This document shows, piece after piece, positions 1 to 10,209 of a stretch of DNA of 64,000 bases (positions within the stretch are counted from its first letter, which is position 1; each line of letters opens with the position of its first letter). The stretch is taken from the NCBI GenBank assembly GCA_022410635.1, contig JAJVDF010000586.1, positions 607,070-671,069 of the forward strand, in the 5' to 3' direction. Origin of the DNA: Tretioscincus oriximinensis. Taxonomy: Eukaryota > Chordata > Lepidosauria > Squamata > Gymnophthalmidae. The notes beneath the pieces are model-generated. The model did not search any database. It was given only the letters and a program-made list of their open reading frames with translations, and was not told the origin of the DNA. A program made the position numbers and the translations under genes.

Positions 1-480
1 AGGACACAGTTGGCAGACTAATCACCATCTGATAGCTCTTCTTTGAACTTGCTCCAGTTTATCAATGTATTTTCTAAATTGGGATGCCAGTTTGAGGTCT
101 AACTAGCCTAGAGAGGAATAATGGGTTTTTTCCTCCATTTTTCTTGCATTTTTCTCTGTTAATATATTTCTGTTAGTTGTGACCATTGGCAAATTTGATT
201 CCATTCTACCATCCAGATCATTTATAAAAATGTTAAACAGCATTGGGCCCAGGATAAAATCCATTGTGAATCCATTGCGATTCTTCCAATCCAGTATTTA
301 GCCATTTGTGCCCATTGTTTGAGTACGAGCATCTAATTATAGTTGCCTTGTTTCCACCAGATTTGATCATTCTTTTCAGTAAAAATGGTATGAGATTCTT
401 TGTCAAATGGTTTGCTGAAATTGAAACATCATGTGCACACACAGTTTTTCTGTCTTTTTCTTAGTGCAACCATGATGTCA
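1..480 (-). mobile_element. Degenerate CR1-clade LINE fragment (reverse transcriptase region)
   Basis: On the minus strand, positions 253-219 read LGPMLFNIFIND in one frame. This is the conserved reverse transcriptase block that follows the GVPQGSVLGP motif in CR1-clade LINEs, and the same block is intact in the element at 3.25-4.7 kb. The rest of the stretch carries stop codons and frameshifts. It is an old, non-functional copy, and its left edge may continue outside the window. The right edge near 480 is a guess. The family is inferred from this one motif and the similarity to the better copy. Confidence 0.6.
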
Positions 481-554
481 CCATCATACCTGCTAACAGA
501 CTTTTGGCATTCAACTCATAATAACCATCCTTTTCCCAGAATATTCTAAAACTC

Positions 555-1330
555 ATTTATACAGACATAAGAACATAAGAACATAAGAGAAGCCTTGCTG
601 AATCAGGCCAGAGGCCATCTAGTCCAGCATTCTGTCTCACGCAGTGGCCTACCAATTTTACCTGGGCAGTCTGGAACAGAAGAAGGCAAAATCTTCAACT
701 GTTCCAGACACCCTGCAAATGATATTTCAGGAATACTGCCTATTGCTCTATCTCAGAGGCAGCATCAAGACATCCATCCTAGTAGCTCTTTATACCTTCA
801 GTGTCCATGAACTTGTCTAATCTTCTCTTAAAGCTATCCAGGCTGCTAGCTACCACCACCTTTTCTGGAAGTAAATTCCAAAGGCCGATGACCCCCTGGG
901 TGAAAAACTACTTTCCCTTGTCTGTCCTTACTCTTCTGCCCAATAGTTTCAAGGAATGCCCCCTGGTCCTAGTTATGCAATACAGAAAACAATTTTTCTC
1001 TGTCCACTTTATCCACCCCATACATGATTTTATATACTTCAATTAGATCACTTACAACCCTGGGATCCTTTTTTGAAGATTGGGGTTATGTCTACTGGCA
1101 CAGTGTCTGCTTTTAAGGAAAGATTAAATATTTTGGTTAAAAGTTGCACAATTTTACATTTGAGTTCTTTAAAAATTCTGGGATGAATGCCATCTGGCCC
1201 CAGGGATTTATTAATATTCAGCTTATTAAGGCTAGCAAGGACCTCCTCCAAATCTCCATGTCTGCAGCCATGGGGATGAGAAGCCTTCTGTGTGTGCACT
1301 TTCTTAATGGGATTACCAGGATACCATGCA
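555..1330 (-). mobile_element. CR1-clade LINE, 5' truncated and internally deleted
   Basis: The 3' end lies at the left, where ACATAAGA units (565-587) are the complement of the TTCTTATG tail. Moving right, the complement gives the 3' untranslated region and the C-terminal part of the LINE protein (about 800-1049; the first half reads like GKxxFxxxxxxGPLEFTSR). At 1050-1299 the sense strand switches to the N-terminal part of the reverse transcriptase, with SLGPDGIHPRIFKELK and ITPIFKKGS. The catalytic core that should lie between (roughly 200 or more residues, compared with the 3265-4515 copy) is missing. The junction near 1050 is therefore an internal deletion. No function is expected. Confidence 0.75.
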
Positions 1331-1523
1331 CAAGAAAATGCAACTGAGCATGCTCAGTATTTCTGGGTACATACCCAGTATTTCTTAGAATGTACTTCTT
1401 GATTGTCCTCTTGTCTATTCCACAGGCTTCCTAATCGTTTGTTTGCAAAAGGAAAAAATAGGTATGTACAGACTCACAACTGGGCTATTCTGGATTTTTA
1501 AAATATTTAGAGAGTTTGGAAGC

Positions 1524-1535
1524 TGGGGGGGGGGG
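1524..1535. repeat. Short G homopolymer tract
   Basis: A run of about ten G residues, with no flanking structure. It is a candidate for sequencing-length error or polymorphism. Confidence 0.6.
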
Positions 1536-1574
1536 ATTGTTCCCTACTCTTTAGCAAGAAGGTATCTCTATCTA

Positions 1575-1755
1575 GGCTGACCAGATGACCCCTTTGGGGG
1601 GAATAGAAACCTGGTTTTGGAGTGCATCACAGCTTTTGCTGAGGAAAATGTTTTTTTTAAAAAGATTTTTTCCTATTTTTTTTCCTCAGAAAAAACTGGG
1701 AGACACCACAAACTGGGTTTTTTACCCCCCCAAAAAAGTGGTCATCTGGTCAGCT
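1575..1755. mobile_element. Short TIR fold-back element (family A, copy 1)
   Basis: The left end CTGACCAGATGAC (1577-1589) is exactly complementary to GTCATCTGGTCAG (1741-1753). Short G runs next to the left end face C runs next to the right end. The interior is about 150 nt and AT-rich, and has no transposase. A second copy with related ends and a shared TTTTGCTGAGGA interior lies at 16394-16706. It is a non-autonomous DNA element by structure. I cannot name the superfamily, because no clear target duplication is visible. Confidence 0.6.
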
Positions 1756-1759
1756 TACT

Positions 1760-2254
1760 TATCTACAATGGTTCCGACATTTAATTCCTTGGTTGACCTC
1801 ATTGATACTGATAATGCTAAATTGATCCCAACTTGTCTGTGTTTCAGTCATTCAACGATACGGCTTTTTCTAAAGATGTTGCATATTTTTAGCTGTTTCT
1901 TGAGCAAATTTTGCCCAGCCACAAGTGGCAATAATTTGTCTGATAGTATGAACAGGTGTCCTCTCCTTGTTAGGTTTCAGGTCTGGATCTTTCTGCAAAG
2001 CCACAGTGGTTATTTGCCTCCCAGAATTTGTGGTGATTAATTAAAGATTTTATTTAAACTTCTAGTTGAAAACCAAAATCATATGTGGAGAATTAGGAAC
2101 AAAACAGCTGCTTCCTCTGATTATTTTAAGCCTAGACATTACTAAATTGAAGAATAATAAATAACCTGAGAGAAGCTTTATATGAGTGTAAACAAGCAAG
2201 AATCAAAACAGCTCCTCCACTATGACTCCATTTTGAAAAAAGAAAATGTCAGAA
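1760..2254. other. No recognisable feature
   Basis: AT-rich DNA with short open frames only. No motif, repeat match inside the window or splice-bounded exon was recognised. Confidence 0.4.
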
Positions 2255-2340
2255 AATATACTGCTCAAAACAATTAAGGGAACACTTTAACATAGCATGT
2301 TATATTAAAGTGTTCCCTTAATTGTTTTGAGCAGTATATT
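2255..2340. mobile_element. Perfect 36-bp-arm hairpin MITE
   Basis: The arms 2255-2290 and 2305-2340 are perfectly complementary over 36 nt. The 14-nt loop can itself pair further (AACAT with ATGTT). Trimming the outer AT leaves an element beginning CTGCTCAAAACAATTAAGGG, flanked by TA on both sides, which fits Tc1/mariner-type insertion at TA. At about 80 nt it is essentially two terminal repeats back to back, with no coding capacity. Confidence 0.75.
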
Positions 2341-2344
2341 TTAA

Positions 2345-3250
2345 CTGGTTGGCAGGCATTCTTGTTGACTCACATACTAGGTTGTCTAAAATGCCCACTT
2401 ATGATACTGGTAAAATATTCCAATATTTTCCTGTTTTCTACTTTTCTCAACGTAAGGATAGATACCTGGCATATCCAAGGATAAAAATGTGTTCCTGGAA
2501 AGAACTTGATGTATTGCTAATGCTAATGCGACACAGTTGTTTGGAGTAGAATCTAGGATTCAGGCTAGTGATTTCTCACGGATTCTAGATCTGTGGTTGG
2601 CTTGTCTGTTCTTTTATGGGCTCACCTATATAAATGACCCCCTTTTCCTACTTAACAATCAAAGTTTTTAGATTATAAACAATCAGACATGTCATTTAAC
2701 AACTTCTGGATGGTTAGACATCAAAGGAACTATGGCAAGTTCTGCACGAGAGCATGGACACAATTGTCACAGAAAGTAAACTCACAGGTATTGCATGGGT
2801 GGACAAAGCCTCTATGTAAATATGGTTATATTGTAATAAATGGCTATAACTCAGTGATAAAGCAAACTGTCCATAGAGTTGAAAATTGTTTGTTCAGTCC
2901 CCAATCTCTCCCCAGAAGTAGGCAATGGGAAACCACTTGGTCTTATTCTGCCCCAGAGATGGATTTAAAGGACCTGCTGTCCACGTGCCATTCTGAGCTA
3001 GCATAAGTCTTATGAATTGTGGCAAGTAGACTCCTTTAGGCTATTTTCTGGAACAGAATAAGGTCTAGTGAAAATCCGGTCATAATTCAGTCCTTATTTC
3101 CATTTACTGATCCTGAGACCCTGATCACATACTTAAGTTTTAATTTAACTTGAGTCCACTTTCAGAATGGAAAAGCAGAGTAGCGAAGTGAATAATAAAT
3201 TTTCTTCTGACATTATCTAAACTAAAGCTAGGTTTTCTGAGTTAAAGAAT
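2345..3250. other. No recognisable gene; one short shared motif
   Basis: AT-rich sequence without convincing coding potential. The motif GACCCTGATCACA near 3117-3129 recurs near 10708-10720 and may mark the edge of an unrecognised dispersed repeat. Confidence 0.35.
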
Positions 3251-4723
3251 TCAACCCAGGTAAAGTGTTGGAAACCTTAATTAAGGACAAAATTACTAAA
3301 CACATGGAGAAGCACGCATTGCTGAATGAAACTCAGCATGGCTTCAGCAAAGGTAAATCATGCCTTACCAACTTGCTAGAATTCTTTGAGAATGTAAACA
3401 AACATGTAGATAAAGGGGATCCAGTTGATATTGTGTATCTAGATTTTCAGAAGGCGTTTGATAAAGTCCCTCATCAAAGGCTTCTAAAAAAACTCCATAC
3501 TCATGGTATAAGAGGACAGACTTTGTCCTGGATTGGAAACTGGCTAAAAGATAGAAAACAGAGGGTAGTATTAAATGGACAGTTCTCTGAGTGGAAAGAG
3601 GTAAGAAGTGGGGTACCCCAGGGATCTGTACTGGGACCCTTGCTTTTCAATATATTTATAAATGATCTGGATGCCGAGGTAAATAGTGAAGTAGCCAAGT
3701 TTGCTGACGACACTAAACTGTTCAGGGTAGTGAAAACTGAAAATGATTGTAAGGCACTCCAGAGTGATTTATTGAAATTGGGTGAGTGGGCATCAAAGTG
3801 GCAAATGCACTTCAACTTAAGCAAGTACAAGGTCATGCATATTGGGGCAAAGAACCCAAAATACTCCTACCACCTGATGGGAACCAAGCTTTCAGTGACC
3901 GAGCAAGAAAAGGATCTAGGGGTGTTAGTGGACAATTCAATGAAAATGTCAACCCAGTGTGCAGCAGCTGCAAAAAAGGCAAATTCCATGTTGGGGATAA
4001 TTAGAAAAGGAATCGAAAATAAGTCAGCAAATGTTGTTTTGCCTCTTTATAAATCTGTGGTGAGGCCACATTTGGAATACTGTGTTCAATTCTGGTCACC
4101 ACATCTCAAGAGGGATATTTTGGAACTGGAGAAGGTGCAGAAAAGGGCAACAAAAATGATCAAGGGTCTGGAGCACCTCCCTTACGAAGCAAGGCTGCAA
4201 CGTCTGGGCCTCTTCAGCCTTGAAAGGAGACGTTTGAGGGGTGATCTGATTGAAGTGTACAAAATCATGCATGGGATCGACAGGGTGAATAGAGAAAAAA
4301 TGTTTTCTCTATCACACAACACAAGGACCAGAGGGCACTCCTTAAAACTGTTGGGTAGAAAAGTGAGAACAAACAAAGGGAAGTATTTTTTCACCCAGAG
4401 GGTCATCGGCCTGTGGAATTTACTTCCTGAAGAGGTAGTGGTAGCTAACAGCTTGGATAGTTTCAAGACAGGACTAGACAGGTTTATGGACACTAAGGGT
4501 ATAAATGGATACTAAGATAGTTGTCTGGATGTAGCCTCCGGGATGGAGCAACAGGCAGGACTTTTGAAATACCATTTGCAGGGATTCACGAACAGGAGCA
4601 GCATATTTTGCTTTCCTCTGTTCGGACTGCCCAGGTGCATCTGGTGGGCCTTTGTGTGACACAGAATGCTGGACTCGATGGGCTGTGGCCTGATCCAGTA
4701 TGGCTCTTCTTATGTTCTTATGT
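3250..4723 (+). mobile_element. CR1-clade LINE, 5' truncated, well preserved
   Basis: The copy begins abruptly inside the reverse transcriptase at the PGKVLE block, just before residue 1 of the open frame 3265-4515. It runs through the 3' untranslated region (about 4516-4700) to a tail of TTCTTATG units ending at 4723. The 3' region around 4620-4700 matches the other copies at 555, 11718, 19110, 43852 and 50020. Five-prime truncation is normal for LINE insertion by target-primed reverse transcription. Endonuclease and ORF1 regions are absent, so it cannot move by itself. Confidence 0.9.
3265..4515 (+). CDS. Reverse transcriptase fragment of CR1-clade LINE (416 codons, uninterrupted)
   Basis: This is the C-terminal two-thirds of a LINE ORF2 protein, which copies LINE RNA into DNA at the insertion site. 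Visible blocks, in order: GFSKGKSCLTNLL (residues 26-38); YLDFQKAFDKVPH (58-70), with catalytic D60; SGVPQGSVLGPLLFNIFIND (115-134); FADDTK (146-151), with catalytic D148 and D149; then thumb and C-terminal parts, including RPHLEYCVQFWSPHL and RRLRGDLIEVYKIMHGI. The FADD form and the C-terminal WNxLPxxVV block place it in the CR1 clade. The N-terminal apurinic endonuclease domain is missing, and the first Met is simply the first in the truncated frame. All catalytic residues are present with no stop codon, which suggests a rather recent insertion. It is probably not expressed as a functional protein. Confidence 0.88.
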   Translation: MLETLIKDKITKHMEKHALLNETQHGFSKGKSCLTNLLEFFENVNKHVDKGDPVDIVYLDFQKAFDKVPHQRLLKKLHTHGIRGQTLSWIGNWLKDRKQRVVLNGQFSEWKEVRSGVPQGSVLGPLLFNIFINDLDAEVNSEVAKFADDTKLFRVVKTENDCKALQSDLLKLGEWASKWQMHFNLSKYKVMHIGAKNPKYSYHLMGTKLSVTEQEKDLGVLVDNSMKMSTQCAAAAKKANSMLGIIRKGIENKSANVVLPLYKSVVRPHLEYCVQFWSPHLKRDILELEKVQKRATKMIKGLEHLPYEARLQRLGLFSLERRRLRGDLIEVYKIMHGIDRVNREKMFSLSHNTRTRGHSLKLLGRKVRTNKGKYFFTQRVIGLWNLLPEEVVVANSLDSFKTGLDRFMDTKGINGY

Positions 4724-4894
4724 TAACCCCACATTGTCACTTTGCCGATGTTTTCTTTTATTCTGAAAGGGCTCACATGGGCTCATATGGACTAGGCCCT
4801 TTCAGTCCTGAAAAACTGGACTGAAAACAAAAAAACACTCATGGTTTTTTCCTGATATCTAGTTCTTCAGAACAGAAGATGAGTTAAAAGCATA

Positions 4895-5531
4895 TTTGTG
4901 CACCTACTTCCAGCTACGTCTGATCCACCAATTGCGGTCACTTCTGGACAGGAATGATCTGGCCAGAATGATCAATGCTCTTTTAAATCCAGATTGGACT
5001 ATTGTAATGTGCTGTATATGGGGCTGCCCTTGAAAATGGTTTGGAAGCTGCAGCTGATGCAAAACGCAGCCGCTAGACTGCTAGCTGGATACATATCTTG
5101 AAAGCATGATATGTAAATTTGCTACTGAGCCCAAGTATTAACTCTAACCTGTAAAGTATTACATATCTCTGGCCCCATATATCTAAAGAAACACCTTTTC
5201 CCATATGAGGACCTTAAGATATGCAGGGGAGGCCCTCTTGAATGTACCACCTCCTCAGTGGCAGAAAGGGTGGGAACTTGGGATAGGGCCTTCTCTGTGA
5301 CAGCCCCCAGACTATGGAATAGTCTCCCCCTCGAGGTGCACCAATCGCCATCTCTATGCACATTCAGAAAACGCTTGAAGGCACATTTCTTTGGCCTGAC
5401 CTTTGTCTGAGAAAACATGACCTTCCCTACTTTTAGATGCTGCTTTTTAAAAAATGTTGACTGTGCTTTTACTGTAAACAGCCCTGAGGCCTTCAGGTAT
5501 AGGGCGCTATAGAGATGTAAATAAATAAATA
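4895..5531 (+). mobile_element. L2-clade LINE 3' end
   Basis: The conceptual translation gives FQLRLIHQLRSLLDRNDLA, as in L2-clade proteins, followed by broken blocks corresponding to the C-terminal end. It closes with the L2 3' signature CCTTCAGGTATAGGGCG (about 5490-5506) and a GTAAATAAATAAA tail (5517-5531). Stops and small deletions disrupt the frame. Comparable 3' ends lie at 9085, 21600 and 45590, and in antisense at 62136. Confidence 0.85.
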
Positions 5532-5534
5532 GTG

Positions 5535-5868
5535 TACTGAAACTGGATTAAAACTTAGGTGTGACCCAGAAGTCAAAAAAACTGCTCAATTGTCTTGTTA
5601 GATCCATTTTCAGCAATTGCATCTATTTTATGGTGGCCACGTTGGTTCTTTTCTTTCACTTTGCAAAGAGGAAATGTAATTTTGCTACTAAATGGACATG
5701 AGAAAGGTGACTTTTTTCCACAATATCTATCTATGATGGCTCCACTGAGTGATGCAATCTCACTTTTTTAAGGCATTTTTCTATGTCTACTATGCTTGGG
5801 AGCAAATGTTATCAGTTAGACTGTATTAACACCTATATGTTTTATTTTTATTTTATGTTTTCTTAAAT
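5535..5868. other. No recognisable feature
   Basis: AT-rich, with no coding or structural signal that I can support. Confidence 0.35.
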
Positions 5869-5870
5869 AA

Positions 5871-6445
5871 AGGCTGCGTCCACAAAACAACTAAGAAAAA
5901 GGTGCCCTCAAAGCAGATTAAAGGTGGTAGCATCCACCCACTAGCTAGGGCGGCGTTAGTACCGGGGGGCAGGGTGGGGCGCACTGTTAGCGGGGGCGGT
6001 GTTAGCCCGTCCCCGCCCTGCCCCCCGCCTGCCTAAACTCCGCAGTACCCCCCGCTACCGCCCCCCCNCCTAAACTCCGCAGTACCGGCACCTTTTATTT
6101 AGGTGGGCGGGGGGGCGGGCGTGGCGGGGTGTGCCATTAGCGGGGTCAGTGTTAGCCCGCCCGCTGGCCCCCTCTGCCCCTCGCCCACCTAAATAAAAGG
6201 TGCCGGTACTGCGGAGTTTAGGCGGGCGGTGGCGGGCTGGCTTACCCCGCTCCCCGCTAACATCCCGCCCAGCCCGCCCACCCGCCTAAATAAAAGGTGC
6301 CGGTACTGTGGAGTTTAGGCGGGCGGAGCGGTGGCAGCGGCAGCGGGCAGGCTAACACCTTTTATTTAGGCAGGCGGGCGGGGGGCGGGGCAGGGGGCGG
6401 CCCCGCCCGCCTAAATAAAAGGTGCCGGAACTGTGTTCCGGCGCG
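5871..6445. repeat. GC-rich array of a 35-nt unit in both orientations
   Basis: A 35-nt unit occurs at 6069-6103 in one orientation and at 6188-6222 as its exact reverse complement. It recurs at 6285-6319 (one mismatch), with partial copies at 6031-6050, 6356-6370 and 6410-6428. Each unit joins an AT-rich half (CTTTTATTTAGG) to a GC-rich half (CTCCGCAGTACCGG). GGGCGG-type spacers separate the units and supply several GC-box-like strings and many CpGs. The right border holds a 7-bp hairpin, CCGGAAC-TGT-GTTCCGG (6426-6442). The left border begins AGGCTGCGTCCACA, similar to the ends of the TIR elements at 16991 and 33028. There is an ambiguous base at 6068. It is probably a rearranged transposable-element end. 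A promoter role cannot be shown. Confidence 0.7.
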
Positions 6446-6599
6446 TTCCGCCACAAAAAAAGCCCTGCCAAAATGCATTCTCTGCTCTTTCATAAGGAAT
6501 GAAAGTGTGGTTGGAACACTCCAGTCCATGCGCCAGCACTCTAAATTTATATTGAGTTGTTTTTAAAACATTTGTGGATGCATCCATAAATGTAAAGCA

Positions 6600-7030
6600 A
6601 AACCCATGCCTCCCCACAGCATATTTAGCTTTGCTATTCCTTTTAAATCCAGAAAAACATGTTTGCGATTCTGCCCCACCTATTTTCAGGATTCTATGCT
6701 GTTTCATTCCATTGCCTTGCATTCCCACCACATGACAAGCCCCATAAATCATTGCTGCACTTACCTTACTACAATTCCCAGCATTCTCTTCGAGATGAGA
6801 GACAATGAACTTTTATATCTAGCCTCGAAGTCTTGCAACTACGTTACCATGTTCATGTTACTAAGTCGTACGAAGGCTATTTTGGGGATTTTAGGAACGT
6901 TTGCTGCAGAATTGGACAAACAGCAGTGTCTGGAAAATCTGAGACCATGGGCCTTTTTAGCGAGTGGATCACTGAACACGCATGATCTCATGGGGTGAAT
7001 TCAATCTGATGTAAGTTCCATCTCCGTAAA
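6600..7030. repeat. Dispersed repeat of unknown class, copy 1
   Basis: About 400 nt here align by eye with 60285-60660 in the same orientation. Shared islands include GATTCTGC-CCACCTAT, TTCTATGCTGTTTC, ACTACAATT-CAGCATT and CTGAGACCATGGGCCTTTTT. The spacing is conserved and divergence is heavy. No protein motif was found in either copy. The repeat may extend left to about 6450, next to the GC-rich array, or right to about 7540. Confidence 0.6.
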
Positions 7031-9084
7031 ACTCCTTCATGGTGATGAATGTCTCCAATGAGGTTTTTCTCTATTCTGGCATTTCGTGCTTAAAAACTTC
7101 CATTTTCAATAATCTGGATCATATTCAACTTTATGGTGAAAGGAAACACCACTTACAGTTTATCAACTGGAAAAGGTTGCTTGTGGATATGTCTAGTTTC
7201 TAAACAAAAAGAGGGAAACATTTTGCAGAATTTACAGTAGAAATTTGTTCATAAAATGGATATATACTGTCCCCCACATTCCTCATTTGGAAAATTCTGG
7301 AAGCAGTACTGAAGCAAAATGCCACTTGCAGTTTGTCAACTTTGCAAATGGAAATGTGCACATGTGTTGTTCTGGCAGCAATATTTCTCATGGTAGCTGT
7401 ACAACCCCAACGTACCTTCATATAATGACATAAGGATTTGGTGTTCATGCTTATCTCGCCAACATCATGTGCTGTTTTTAAAAACCTTGCCTTTTTCAGC
7501 ATAAAGATGTCAACTGGTGGGAAAATAAACATTACCTTCACCCTTATTCGAGCTTCTTCCTAGAGGAGGAGGTGATAGTGCAGCGGGGAGAGCTCCTACT
7601 TTATCTTTGCTGTTCGTTCTATGAGAAAATGTGTCATCCTATTAAGAAGACATTGGAGAAGAGGACTTCCTGTCTAGTGCTGCTATCATCAAGTTTCAAT
7701 CCAAATAAAGCCAAGAGATTTTTCAGGTTGCTGTGTGTGTGGCTTGGGGGCCAGCTTTTCTAGCAAGACCCACTCTGTACATTTGTTTTTCTAGGACTAT
7801 AGTTGCCAATCAAAAGAACAAGCAAGCCACCCCTTGATTCGATGCAGACTAAACAGCAGGAAGACTGGATATGGGAATTGACTTGCAGAGGGATTTCCTG
7901 TTCTGTTGAGAGGTCAATGCTTGTAAAAAAAATAGATCCAGGAGATTTTTCTTGTGGGTTAAATATGTTCATGGCCTAATCCTGTTCTAAGATCCAAAGT
8001 TAAAACTGTGTGTCCACTTATAGCACTCAAGATCTTGTATTACAGAGAAGCCATTAAATGTGGATTTATGTATGATTCATAATTATGTTGACCTGAAAAT
8101 CAAATGTCCCTAACTTAGTGATATTGTACTGAATTCTCTACCAGGCACTGCACTGATAAATGATCCCTGGTTGCATAATAATATACCATTTTGAAATCAA
8201 CCTTTTGGCGGTGCAAATACAAATATTATGTTAATGTACCACACCTCTGACTCAAGAACATACCAACATATATAATCATTTTGAATAGGGTGGTGCCTTA
8301 ACTAGAGTGAAGTAGGAATATTAACTTTCCCTTACTGCTGTTGTAAAGTTGAAATTGTGGGCAAGAAGATATGGGAAGTTGGTTTGATTTTGAAGGACAC
8401 TTTAATCCAGATTTGGTCCATTTTCAAGGTGAGAGAACACACCAGCAAAGCAACATGCCCTTTACCTCCTGCATAATCCAACTAAAAAAAGAAAATAAAA
8501 CCAAAACATCCTTTGAATCCAGTTTTGGGGGTTAATAATCTGGAAAGAAAATAACTGGCCACTTTGCTGATGGGTTCTTTCAGTCTGAAACATGGACTGC
8601 ATCAGCACTAAAATGTAGACATGAATGCAGCTTCACTAACACAGAAAACGACTGAACCGGATTCAAAATACTGGCTGTATATAGCATTTGTGGCTCAAAT
8701 TCTGGGCTCTAGGTTGGCACTGAAATGATATGATGAACACACATTTCTGGGGTGCCAGCTCCACTAGAAAGTGGAGTATCAAATTCTGCTCTTAAGATTT
8801 TGGGCTGGGATCTGGTTGTCTTCTGAAGTAGGGATGTGCAGCCAATCCATCCGTGGATGACCTATAAATCATCAACATTACGGTACTATCTCTGAAACAA
8901 AGTGTATATGACTCCAATTACAAGCTGCTGGGCATGATGTGATGTTAGCCACTTTGCACTTGTTGACCATATACCTATAAGAAGAATATTGTCTCCAGTT
9001 CCCATATTTGTATAAAATTAAGTCCAACTGAAGCTTAATTTAACTTTAATTTTTTAGACCCTAATTGATTTGGACCCCCAAATA
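7031..9084. other. No recognisable gene
   Basis: AT-rich DNA. A short internal similarity is present (CACTTACAGTTTATCAACT at 7150 and CACTTGCAGTTTGTCAACT at 7323), which suggests that part of 7140-7350 belongs to the dispersed repeat at 6600. Otherwise nothing was recognised. Confidence 0.35.
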
Positions 9085-9412
9085 TTAAGGTTCACCTTCT
9101 GCCATATCAATATGCCTATCTTAAGATCTTCAGGGGAAGCCTTCTTGATTGTACCACCACACTTAACCGCAAAGAGGTAGGTGGGAACCAAGAGCAGGCG
9201 TTTCTTAGTGGTGCCTTCCAGACTATGGAATAGTCGTCTTCTCAAGAGGTGTCAAGCTTCAACACTTTTCTAGTCAATCAGAAAATTTTTGAAGGCACAC
9301 TTCTTTATCCTGGCCTTTGGCTAAAGAAATAGCTTAGCTCCTCACTTACAGGAACTGTTGTTTTTATTATATAAACCTTCAGGTATAAGGCAAGATAGAC
9401 ATGTAAATAAAT
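9085..9412 (+). mobile_element. L2-clade LINE 3' end, degenerate
   Basis: The order of blocks matches the L2 copy at 4.9-5.5 kb: AAGATCTTCAGGGGAAGCC, GTACCACC, a GACTATGGAATAGTC block, GAAGGCACACTTCTTT, then CCTTCAGGTATAAGG and a GTAAATAAATAAA tail. The frame is broken throughout. Confidence 0.8.
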
Positions 9413-9419
9413 AAATGAA

Positions 9420-10090
9420 CTTCACTGCAGAGAAACCCTAAGAAATATAGCATGTTTTAGATTGCATCCACAAGTTCATTGAGGAGCAGATTGTCCAAAC
9501 AGTTGAACAACTCTGGCTACATGCACTCAGTTCATCACAACTACCCTATGATTTGACTTAACTGTAATTGTGATGCATGGCTCTTGGGGCCACGGAGGAA
9601 CAACACTTCTCCATATACAGTCATGGGCAAATGAAGAATCAATTTATCAGCCCTGTTTCCATCAAGGATACTTTTGTGTTAGTTTGAAAAGGATGAGGGA
9701 TGCCTTAGGTGCTGTGTATGGCTGCCCTTTCCTCAGAACCTTTTGGGACTAGCTGCTTTGTTGTGCCTAGTCATCTCGTCTCTGCTCTGCATCTTGCCAC
9801 TGCGGAGATGCAGGCTTACAGTTTAATACAAATGTGCCTGCACCATACAGTATTTGTAATGTGCCATTCCCTGGCATATCATACCCAACCACTATGGCAC
9901 TCAACAGTATCCTAGGCCTCTTCCATGTATTCAGGATTGAGATGCAAATTGCATTCCTGTATAATCTTGCAGTAGCAAAGCTTTTTCTCAACAGGTAGGG
10001 CCTGAGAAAGGAAGTCTTCTAGAAATAGTTTTTCAGTGTAAATCACAGAAATTAAGGCGAGATGTATCAATGATTAGTAGATTTAATGTC
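9420..10090. other. No recognisable feature
   Basis: Short open frames only, with no family motif and no repeat partner recognised in the window. Confidence 0.35.
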
Positions 10091-10094
10091 TGGG

Positions 10095-10205
10095 TACCAC
10101 CGCCACATTGGAGAGACAAGCAGAATGTGTCCCTATGTGAAACAGGACTGGACTTTATGGGCTGTTGCCTGACCCAGTAGGGCTCCTCTTAAGTTTTCAT
10201 ATAAC
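10095..10205 (+). mobile_element. CR1-clade LINE 3' terminal fragment
   Basis: The segment around 10145-10192 (GGACTTTATGGGCTGTTGCC followed by TGACCCAGTAGGGCTCCTCTTA) is the 3' end seen at 4660-4710 in the better copy. Only about 100 nt are recognisable. Confidence 0.65.
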
Positions 10206-10209
10206 ACAT

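Noticed and set aside
1585..2040. 151-codon plus-strand frame
   Set aside because: Begins inside the TIR element and crosses into AT-rich DNA. No motif.
5940..6440. CRISPR-like appearance of a repeated 35-nt unit with spacers
   Set aside because: Units alternate in orientation, spacers are GC-rich low-complexity DNA of unequal length, and the context is a vertebrate genome.
5940..6440. CpG-island promoter of a host gene
   Set aside because: No exon, splice site or open frame follows. The GC content is explained by the repeat array.
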